A stretch of 64,000 nucleotides of DNA from Agrocybe praecox (Eukaryota > Basidiomycota > Agaricomycetes > Agaricales > Agrocybaceae), in NCBI GenBank assembly GCA_964017145.1, contig CAXHKQ010000302.1:1-64000 (forward strand). The letters run 5' to 3'. Below the pieces are notes generated by a model. That model saw only the letters and a program-made list of their open reading frames with translations, did no database searches and had not been told where the DNA came from. Positions 56,091 through 64,000 of the stretch are shown here, piece by piece; the first letter of the stretch is position 1, and each line of letters begins with the position of its first letter. The translations under genes were made by a program, and so were the position numbers.

Positions 56091-56807
56091 GCGAATGCGG
56101 CCACCACCTGCAGACGCACGCACATATATTGCAAGTGTGTACGAAACATACACGCGAGCACGATGGTCGGTCACCGGAACTCCTGGTGCATCTGATCAAA
56201 TTCCTGGATGACAACGACTCAGTGTTTGCGTTCAGGCGACCCGCAGGGGTTGGATAAGCAGGCTGGGCTACGGTTCAGCCTGCAGGACTTGTTCTTCTTG
56301 GACTGCGGAACGTGCTTTGCTCGGACTTGGGACTCTTTGCCATTACAATGGCGCACGCCTCAGTACTTAGACTTGTGGGATTCGTCCTGACCCTGCAGGG
56401 GCGTTCGGGGCCCTTTAGTGGGTACCTTGGTTTGTGGGCTTCGGCCTGACCCTTTGGGGGCACCTGGGCTAAGCGGAAGCGGCGATGCGACTTGGAACGT
56501 GAGGGGACTGTGGGCTGGGTGGGGCGTGGACTGTGGGCTGGGTTGGGTATGGACTGTGGGCTGGGCTCGATGCCTGGCCACATTGCTTAATTGCTTGCGA
56601 CAGCGCAAGCGCCGTTGAACCAGCAACATTCTGACCGCCTAACGGCGGTCTACAATCTTGGTGGGCCTTTGCCCACCCTCGCAGACATAGCATAGTAGTA
56701 AATCTTGCTTAGCATGCTGGTGTATGTAACGTAGGGACCGGACTGCAACCGCGCACCGGAATACAAGTGGGACTTCGGTCCTTTGATTTAAAAAAAAAAA
56801 AAAAAAA

Positions 56808-57413
56808 GGCAAGAAAGACTCTGTGAGTTCAGGGAGACGGCGGTTGATCTCCATGAGGGCCCCTCCTACCTTTGCTTTCTGAGCAGGAGTGAGCCTTGAG
56901 ATTGCCAACAAATGAACGTCAGCCCTCTTGTGATGTTCCTCGGAGTGGAGTGACCTAAGAGAATGGGTGTCTGATAACGTGGTAGCCCGATAGTTAGACC
57001 GGCCGCCTAGTTTTTTCAGATGGAGGTGGACGGGGATGAGGCCCACTAGGGCCTCAACCCCGCCTGTGGGGGAGGTGCGGAATGCACCTGTAATCCAAAG
57101 TGCCGCTTTACGCTGCATTTTGCGCAGGTCTTTGAGAGCTCCTTTAGAACGGGAGCCTTCGAAGTACCACAGATGGTAACCGTACATTGTGATCGGTAGA
57201 ATGCATGCCCGGTACAGTAATCGCTTCTCCTTGGGGTGGAGACCGCGAGTTGAGCTTCCAAGCATCTTCATGGCTTTTACCGATGAAAGAGACTTGGTAG
57301 AGTAGAACCGCATATGCTCTTTGAAGGTGAGCTTGCGGTCAAAGTAAAAGCCCAAGTAGCGCCAGATGCGCTTAGGGCGAAGAGGGGTGTCCCCCGTATA
57401 GGGGGCATATACC
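56808..57413 (-). pseudogene. LINE ORF2 fragment, antisense (RT thumb region)
   Basis: On the minus strand: YAPYTGDTPLRPKRIWRYLG, RLLYRACILPITMYGYHLW, LRKMQRKAALWITGAFRTS and LTPAQKAKVGGALMEINRR. Uninterrupted over about 200 codons but lacking both ends. The poly(A) end of LINE copy C is inserted against it on the left, and an inverted copia-2 LTR piece on the right. Confidence 0.85.
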
Positions 57414-57606
57414 TGTAAGAGATGTGAAACACGTAAGAAGGTGAAACATGTAAGAAGGTGAAACACGTAAGAGAAGATAGAACATGTAAGAGAACGTGAA
57501 ACATGTAACAGATGATGAAACAAGTAAGAAATGTAAAACATTTTTCAGGATGACAGAAGTGTGATGGAGTCTGGAAGGTGAGGACTTGGAGGGAAAATTC
57601 TAACCG
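57414..57606 (-). repeat. copia-2 LTR fragment, inverted
   Basis: Reverse complement of the first about 190 bp of the LTR at 57633 and 59034: GTTAGAATTTTCCCTCC, CTTCCAGACTCCATCACAC, then ACATGTTTCAC-type repeats. It lacks the rest of the LTR and joins LINE sequence on both sides. Confidence 0.75.
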
Positions 57607-58277
57607 AATATAACAATTCACTCGCAATCATCTGTTAGAATTTGCCCTCCAAGTCCGCACCTTCCAGACCTCTCAGAAGGTTCATCACACTTCTGTCATA
57701 CTGAAACATGCTTCACCTTTCTCACATGTTTCATCCTCTGCTACATGTTTCACTTCCCTTACATGTTTCATCTTCTCTTACATGTTTCACACTCTTACAT
57801 GTTTCACGCTCATACACGTTTCATGTTCTCACACGTTTCACATCTGTTACATCCCTTACATGCCCTAGCATATATAAGTCTGTAGACCAAAGCCTGAAGT
57901 CCCCAGTTACTCACTCTGGACTTCAGGTCAGTAGTATATCTCATGTCTCAATACAATTAGTTACTCACTCTGGACTTCAGCTCTTCATAGCTCTTCAGTC
58001 CTTTGTCTTGGGTGCACCATATTAGGTCACCAGGTAGCTCACAACGTCCCGCACCTGCTCCTTTTAACATCATCTTGCTGGGTGGCAAGGACAATCGCTG
58101 AGCGAATGGCAAAGAGTTCTGCGTCAGGAGCAGTCACTCGCCCGGCTGGATGTGAGACGGTGTGAATCCGTTCGTGTCCCCGGTATAGTAGGGCAGTCGA
58201 AACTGCCTGTCGTTGTACGTCGTTTGGCACTGAAGCGTCGACCACGCAATACACCATTGTTTCCTGGTCTTGTGCTA
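57607..58277 (-). pseudogene. LINE RNase H fragment, antisense, hosting a solo LTR
   Basis: 57607-57632 and 58070-58277 are antisense LINE RNase H (VYCVVDASVPNDVQRQ, APDAELFAIRSAIVLATQQ), split by the solo LTR at 57633-58069. The sequence ends where copia-2 pol begins at 58278. Confidence 0.75.
57633..58069 (+). repeat. Solo copia-2 LTR with 5-bp target duplication
   Basis: 437 bp, TGTTAGAATTTGCC to CTTTTAACA, flanked by TCATC on both sides (57628-57632 and 58070-58074). Internally it has a minisatellite of CTTACATGTTTCAC-type units (57700-57850) and a duplicated stretch, GTTACTCACTCTGGACTTCA at about 57905 and 57960. CATATATAAG near 57870 is a TATA-like site. A clean solo LTR formed by LTR-LTR recombination of a full element. 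Confidence 0.9.
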
Positions 58278-58279
58278 CC

Positions 58280-58672
58280 ATGACGGCTGGTGGTGCAATC
58301 AGTTGGAGCAGCAAACTCCAGACAGTTGTGGCGCTTTCTACAACAGAAGCAGAGTACATTGCTGCTGTTGAAGCTGGCAAGGAAATTGCATGGATGCGCA
58401 ACATACTCAATGAGTTTGGCTTCGCTTTGGACACCCCTACTCCTCTCAACATTGACAACCAGTCAGCAATCAGTGTCTCCAAGAACCCAGAACACCATGG
58501 ACGCATGAAGCACTTGGATTTGCGGTTTTATTGGCTCAGGGATGCTGTCCATGACAAGGTGATCCATCCCATCTACATTCCAACCAAGGAGCAACTTGCA
58601 GACATCCTCACCAAGGCTCTACCAGCTGAGCAAGTCAAATACTGCAGGGATAATGTTGGCATTATGGTATAA
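58280..58672 (+). pseudogene. copia-2 pol RNase H domain, partial
   Basis: GGAISWSSKLQTVVALSTTE, AEYIAAVEAGKEIAWMRNIL, DNQSAISVSKNPEHHGRMKH, LDLRFYWLRDAVHDKVIHPI and EQLADILTKALPAEQVKYCR. It is the standard C-terminus of Ty1/copia pol and is undamaged over its 130 residues. It differs clearly from copia-1 at 35321, so it is a second family. Confidence 0.85.
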
Positions 58673-58705
58673 CTCAACTTTGCATTTTCCTTTTATTAAA
58701 AGAAG

Positions 58706-58777
58706 TGACCAGACTGGGGATTGAACCCAGGCCCACTGGACATATACCAGACGCTCTAACCACTGAGCTATCAGGTC
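58706..58777 (-). tRNA. tRNA gene or tRNA-like element, anticodon loop TATATGT
   Basis: 72 nt on the minus strand with a recognisable cloverleaf. Acceptor GACCTGA/TCTGGTC has 6 of 7 pairs. The D arm is GCTC-AGTGGTTA-GAGC and the T arm is CTGGG-TTCAATC-CCCAG (perfect). The anticodon arm has four good pairs with loop TATATGT, placing TAT at the anticodon positions, but position 33 is A instead of the invariant T. TTTT follows 3'. Either an altered tRNA-Ile(UAU)-like gene or a pseudogene carried in the copia-2 3' region. Confidence 0.5.
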
Positions 58778-59033
58778 TTATAGGGTCAATCCACTATATG
58801 GTATTAATGTAATCCCCACTCAACCAATTGAGTTGCTAGTCATCCACAAATTGAACCGCAGTTCCCAAATGTCACACCAACAGGCTGACTAACCAATGAT
58901 GACTCAGCAACTCCCAAATGTGGGATCATAATTCTCACGAGTGGCAGATTACATAATCCAACAGCTTTTTCACCTCTTTCCTTTGATTTTCTCTCTGTCT
59001 TTCAGTTTGTAGACATGTCAGATCATGGGGGGG

Positions 59034-59168
59034 TGTTAGAATTTGCCCTCCAAGTCCCCACCTTCCAGACTCCATCACACTTCTGTCATCCTGAAACATG
59101 TTTTATGTTTCTTACCTATTTCATCATCTGTTACATGTTTCACGTTCTCTTACATGTTCCATCTTCAT
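59034..59168 (+). repeat. copia-2 3' LTR, truncated
   Basis: Starts TGTTAGAATTTGCC directly after the polypurine tract and follows the LTR at 57633 for about 135 bp. It then stops where the 5' end of LINE copy D begins. The LINE apparently inserted into this LTR. Confidence 0.8.
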
Positions 59169-59308
59169 CTCTTCTTGACTCGTTACCACCACCATCACTT
59201 TTAGCAACTCATTGTTTTCGCTTCAACTTACTCGCTAAACAATCGGAACTGGGTAGTAATACTCAGGTAACGATACACACGAATCAGTAAATCTACTGGT
59301 TCAATACA

Positions 59309-61262
59309 ATGGCCGATACACCAACAAGGGGGGGCACAGGTTCACGCCGATCTGCACCTCCAACAAGCCAAGGCGCTACTCCCTCACACTTGCAGACCTC
59401 TGCATCTGTGAGCCCTAGGACCACCACATCGGATGTCCCTGTCAGCAGGCAGGCGACTCCAGCCCCATCCCATGCCGACTCCGACATTCGCGACAAGAAC
59501 ATGGACAACGACAACGACCGGGAATCTTCACATGACTCCCGATCCACCTCTCGACAATCCTCTTCGCGCAAGAGGCTCCGCACCGAAGGCGCACTGTTCC
59601 AACATGGGGCAGTGCCACGAATCGACGACACACCATTCGACGGCCAAGAGGGCTTCAACAACGAAGTGGTGCAGATACGCCGTGCCCTGATGGCGACCAA
59701 CCACTGGCTGGAACTCCCTAGCCAACCAGCCCGAACGCGACAAGCTCCTTGCAGGGGCTCCCGACATACAGCATCTGGCGGAGGTGATGTTCGACGTCGC
59801 CGCGAACGCCAGGCGAATTCGCGCCCTTAGGTCCTTCGACGACACAGGGGACGACATGCAGATCGACAATTCTGGTCAGCCCATGACCGGAGATTGGTCA
59901 AGAATGGTGGAGGACCCAAAGACCCCACCCCAACAACCTAGTGGGGGCAGCCTCGGCGAGGCAGCCCACATCACTCCGTGACCCCCACCGTGCACGGACA
60001 AGGGGAAGCAAAGGGAGGTACCCCCTCCCACACGGCCTCAGAAGCCCGGACCCTCAGGGTCTGGACCCAAGAAGCCCACTCCTGCGGCCCCGGCTACTAC
60101 ACAGCCGATGCAGCAACCCAAAGTGCCGGAGACTTGGTTCGGAAGAATCGTGCCACCGCTTCCTTTTCGACGGACCGCTGGTCCAGGCAAAGGGTCATAT
60201 GCCTCACGCCTCGGCCAAGGACCGAAACAACCCATGACCGTCGCGCCTCAATTGCCTATTAGCGCAGTGACGCAGGCAACCAATCAGAATGCAGTGGGGC
60301 CAACAAAGTCACGAAAGCGCAAGTTGCAGCTCCCCTCATTCGTCGCGGGAGGGCCGTCTCGAAGACAGGTCCTCATACAGTTTGAAAGCGCAATCCCAAC
60401 ATGCGACTTCAACCTATACATTGTACGAGCCAGACGTGCGCTACATGATGGAGGCTCTACACTTCAAATCTTGTCTATGGCCCAGGCCTATGCAGGATAC
60501 ACTCTCCACACCGATGGTGTGGCCAACGCACATGACCTTGAGTACCTTCGGGGCTAGGCCAACGCATTGTTCTCTCAGGTGGCAGCTGGCATTAGTGTCA
60601 CTTTGCCTGTCGCCACATCGTTTGTCCGCATTGTGGACATCCCTTATTACACGGACGCTGCAAGGACGTCCATAATCACATCCAACATAGTGCAGGGGGC
60701 TCTCAAGTCCTCTCCGCTTGGCGGCAACTTATACTTTGCACGCAAAGCGCGCATAGTACACAATTCACCGGCCAGCACCATGGGTGTGGCCTACATCGAC
60801 ATCTGGGACTCTAAGTCCGGTGCCCGTGCCAAGCAGATTATCAACAAGTCTGTTATGATCCTAGGAAGGCAGTGCGAGATTCAAGCCGCCACCACCCACA
60901 CAGGTGTCCCACTCTGCCAGTGCTGCTGGCAATGGGGCCACTCCGACAAAGGATGCAGACAACGTGCTGCAACCTGCCCCCATTGCATGGGCCCACACAA
61001 GGCGGACAAACATCGTGACGTCGCCAAGTGCTGCAAAGGGAACACAAACGCGAACCCACCCCTCGAACCAACTCCTGCTGGCCAGCCGTGTCCCCACACA
61101 GAGCACTGCGTCAATTGCAAGGGTGCCCACGCCGCGAACTTGCGTAAATGCAAGTTCTGGACCAACCGCTTCAATCATGCATGGATCGATGGCAAATATG
61201 CAGAGGTACGTCGTATTCGACAGAATCTCCGTGATCATACTAACCCCCTCCCTGTAGCTTAA
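59309..61262 (+). pseudogene. LINE copy D ORF1, frameshifted
   Basis: Starts MADTPTRGGTGSRRSAPP; the first 170 codons are polar and disordered (HDSRSTSRQSSSRKRLR). Frame breaks lie near 59750-59830, where the MFDVAANARRIRAL part shifts frame, and a stop comes after EAAHITP at 59981. A TAG follows at 60555-60557 within the stretch that is GQAN in the 50695 copy. The last part from 60567 is open to 61262 and carries zinc knuckles CQCCWQWGHSDKGC, CPHCMGPHKADKH and CVNCKGAHAANLRKC. Confidence 0.8.
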
Positions 61263-64000
61263 TGCGCAACGGCCTAGGGAGGGAAATTAGTATATACTCG
61301 CACAATGTAGCAAAGAAATTTGATTACTTAGGTGTACTTCTCGAAACATTAATTGATAAGGTTGACATTATCTTTGTACAAGAACTGCCATGGCAGATAA
61401 TAAGACAAGCGCCCTCTTTATCTAATAAAGAGGGTGACAACATTGTTGGCGTGCCTATGCATCCTGCATGGTTGTATATGGTACGCCCCCCAGAAAATGA
61501 GGAGATTCCCCCCCGAGTCATGGCATACATGTCAAAGCGACTTGAGAGGCTCCGCCTTCGATGAGGCGAGATCTTATTGATCATCATGACATCTTCGTTC
61601 TCTCGTTGTTTCAAGGCAATGAGACTTATAACTTCATGAATGTATATTCAGACGAAGCCAGTACAGCAATTTGGTATCTACAAGACCACATTGACGAATT
61701 ACCCTGCTTCCACTATATGGGAGGCGACTTCAACACTCACTCGAGAATATTGTTAAAATGACCGGGTCTTCGAGGTCACTCGGGTTGTAGTAGGGACCCT
61801 CGCAATCAAGCGAGGTTTGCATTTCACGTAGGTACACTATAAATACAAAATGTGTAGCTACAATAGCCTACAAAGTAATAAGGAGAAAATAAAATAAACA
61901 AGGGATAGTGGCATAAAATATGCCAAATGTCAATATAAGAATGATATGCAGATTATCTCCTCGAGATAATCTGCGGCTATCAAGTGACCACTTCGTGGTG
62001 CGCTTGTATTTACCCCGATTATTCCAACAAATATGGGACCCCAATATCACGTACCATCGGTGGGACGCTATCGCGCTACTCGACATAGCAGCCGAACTTG
62101 ACTTAGAATGGACGGAACCGTCCAATCCGGGTCCTACATTTATATCCAACAATCCAGACCTTCAGCCATCGGTCATTGATCTGGTATTCTGCGGGATTGC
62201 TGAGTCAGCAACAAGTCACATGACGTGGGCACCAGAACATCAGGGGCGAACGGATCACATTCTGTTGATAGCTTCTGTCAAACTAGCGGATGTCGTTGAA
62301 GACGTGATCCGCTTCACAATTGCCAAGGGCTCTGATGCTTACAAAGCATGGAAGCTCAAATTACCAGGGAAAGTCGCAGCCATAGAGGCGGGACATCTCG
62401 AAACCAGGGATGATGTTGAGCGAGTAGCGCAAGCACTTGGTGATGTCTTCACCGCTGCGTGGGATGCCCATGCAAAGGAGACCCAAATTACAAAGCACTC
62501 GAAGCCATGGTGGAATGATGAGTGCACAAACTCGCTTGCCGCATATCGTTTGGATAAAACTGACGAGAAGTGGAAAGCATTTCACAAAACCGTCAAGAAT
62601 GTCAAGCGCGACTTCTTTGAACTTCGGATCACAGAAATTGCATACACTAACAGACGCCCGTGGGACCTAATGGAGTGGGTCAAACAGCGCAAGTTACCCA
62701 CCTGTGAAGCTATCCAATACCAAGGACAGCCCTGCTATGGAATGGACTCCCTGTGGGACGCCCTCCATAACACCTACAACTCGGCCTCTGGCCGAGTAGT
62801 AGATCTTACAGTGCTAGATCCCCTCCCTACTCTCCAGGAAAGGGACTGGCCCCCATTCTCCAAGTTAGAACTGGACGAGGCGCTTGCATCATGTTCAAGT
62901 CTCTCCTCCCCCGGTCCAGACCACGTGTCCTGGCCAGTCCTCAAAGAAGTTGTGAAGCATCAAGCTGCTTCACAACTTTTTATCGACCTAGCCAACGCCT
63001 GCATTCGTGTTGGGCATTGGCCGAGGCACTTTAAGGAATTGACTTTGGTTATTATACCGAAGCTGGGTAAACCTACATATTCAGACCCCAAAGCATTCCG
63101 GCCCATCGTGCTGTTGAACACCATGGGGAAACTTATTGAGAAGATGATCTCAAATCGTCTTCAGTACGACATGATCAAGTTCGACCTTGTTCATCCCAAT
63201 CAAGTCGGAGGAGTGCGCCAGCACTCAACCGAAGACGCAGGGCTGTACCTTACCCATCTGATTCGCACCGGGTGGACTAAGGGCCTCAAGACCAGCGTTG
63301 TCGCATTCGACATCGCCCAGTTCTTCCCATCTCTCAACCATGACATGCTCAAGGCAATCCTCAGGAAGCAGGGGTTCTCGCCACTTGTGGCGCGGTTCTT
63401 CTCATCCTACCTCGTTGACCGATACACCTCATATAGGTGGAATTCGTTCACATCCGACCCCCGGCAGGCGGATGTCGGCATGGGACAAGGCTCCGCCTTG
63501 TCCCCCGTCCTCTCAGCACTATACATCGCTCCGGTGATGAAACTATACCACATGGAAGAGATATCCCGCAAGACATCACTTCTATCGTACGTGGATGACG
63601 GCACATGTATCACCCAAACCAAAACTCTCCAGGAGAACACGGTAACCCTTGTGGCTGCCTATGCAGTCCTCCTTCGACTCTTCACCACCATCAGACTCAT
63701 ACTTGAACATAACAAGTCCAAATATGCATGCTTCGACCGGTCACACAACTACGACCCACCACCTCTCGACCTCGGATATGCCCCTTATACGGGGGACACC
63801 CCTCTTCGCCCTAAGCGTGTATGGCGCTATCTGGGCTTCTACTTCGACCGCAAGCTCCCCTTCAAAGAGCATGTGCGGTTCTATTCTACCAAGTCTCTCT
63901 CATCGGTGAAAGCCATGAAGATGCTTGGAAGTTCAACTCATGGTCTCCACCCTAAGGAGAAACGACTATTATACTGTGCATGTGTCCTACCGATTGCAAC
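61262..64000 (+). pseudogene. LINE copy D ORF2, interrupted and cut by window edge
   Basis: Starts MRNGLGREISIYSHNVAKK. A one-base loss in the CTCCGCCTTCG stretch near 61556 shifts the frame (compare copy B). The frame resumes at MRRDLIDHHDIFVL and the endonuclease GDFNTHSRI, where the solo LTR sits. After it come NITYHRWDAIALLD, SVIDLVFCGIAESA, RT VAFDIAQFFPSL, intact VDRYTSYRW (no stop, unlike two other copies), GQGSALSPVLS and SYVDDGTCITQ near 63590. It continues past 64000. Confidence 0.85.
61751..62029 (-). repeat. Solo LTR of a third family, 5-bp target duplication AATAT
   Basis: 279 bp, TGTTAAAATG to ATTCCAACA in plus orientation (TG...CA both ways), flanked by AATAT on each side (61746-61750 and 62030-62034). 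The minus orientation carries ATTTATAGTG, a TATA-like site, and is preferred. It contains a 12-bp perfect hairpin (61948-61974), a CCTCGC/GCGAGG hairpin and an ACCAC/GTGGT hairpin. It interrupts the GDFN-containing endonuclease region of LINE copy D. Confidence 0.85.

Larger units (their letters stand above)
52057..56806 (+). mobile_element. LINE copy C, internally deleted, interrupted by a MITE
   Basis: Sense LINE from the endonuclease region (NIYSDEASTVIRYLQDHIDE, GDFNTHSR) to the 3'UTR, the hairpin at 56770-56781 and poly(A) at about 56789-56806. Two deletions relative to other copies: about 100 bp at 53062 (removing the palindrome region), and about 1.1 kb at 53545, joining RT motif A sequence to RNase H (GGCGGTTTCGACTGCC). 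A hAT-like element sits at 54214-56090. Not functional. Confidence 0.85.
58278..59033 (+). mobile_element. copia-2 3' end: pol tail, 3' region, polypurine tract
   Basis: Begins inside RNase H of a Ty1/copia pol and runs through the stop (58670-58672), a 360-bp 3' region holding an antisense tRNA-like sequence, and the polypurine tract ATCATGGGGGGG directly before the LTR at 59034. The 5' part is missing. Confidence 0.85.
59169..64000 (+). mobile_element. LINE copy D, nearly complete, runs off the window
   Basis: The longest copy: 5' leader of about 140 bp, ORF1 with its true N-terminus (ATG 59309), ORF2, and continuing RT at the window edge. It shows the TAATG ORF1/ORF2 overlap at 61260-61264. 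Damaged by frameshifts in both ORFs and by a solo LTR at 61751-62029. Confidence 0.9.

Overview
The window is eukaryotic and looks like a transposon-packed, gene-poor region of a basidiomycete (Agaricomycetes) genome. Evidence: short GT...AG introns of about 50-80 bp, KDZ-type and hAT transposases, Ty1/copia retrotransposons, non-LTR retrotransposons with a C-terminal RNase H (Tad-like layout), and low-copy genes resembling hypothetical agaric protein families. No bacterial features are present.

Layout. 1-5935: tail-to-head pieces of one LINE family (an inverted RNase H fragment, a 3' end with poly(A), then a second copy with ORF1 and ORF2). 6331-10132: a degenerate hAT transposon (BED finger plus hAT transposase, minus strand) with terminal inverted repeats and an 8-bp target duplication. 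10319-12914: an unknown Agaricomycete-type gene with two in-frame TGA codons. 13326-26129: three diverged paralogues of one multi-pass membrane protein, separated by gene-poor DNA with small tandem repeats. 26130-27541: satellite-like repeats leading into one arm of a transposon end. 27633-29454: an unknown disordered protein. 30605-32887: an XPG/Rad2-type (GEN1/Yen1-like) nuclease with five introns. 33002-50070: a KDZ (Kyakuja-Dileera-Zisupton) transposase gene split by a 13.3-kb nested stack. 50695-64000: LINE fragments in both directions, solo LTRs of three families, a hAT-like MITE, a copia 3' end, two tRNA-like sequences, and a nearly complete LINE running off the right edge.

Nesting order inferred for 33-50 kb: the KDZ gene was hit by a Ty1/copia element (one LTR left). 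That element was interrupted by a KDZ-type end fragment, a 4-kb giant foldback element and a 5'-truncated LINE. A terminal sequence module shared by five transposon ends (27.5, 36.7, 37.5, 41.5 and 50.7 kb), one of them about 0.6 kb downstream of the KDZ stop codon, links the foldback element to KDZ transposons as a probable non-autonomous derivative.

Most mobile genes are dead: Trp-to-stop changes in copia, shared stop codons in two LINE copies, frameshifts and internal deletions. The genes most likely to be host genes are the membrane-protein paralogues, the 10.3-12.9 kb gene, the disordered protein and the nuclease. The nuclease lies directly upstream of the KDZ transposase in the same direction, so it might be transposon cargo. 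Boundaries of spliced genes are my own intron readings and have not been checked against transcripts.
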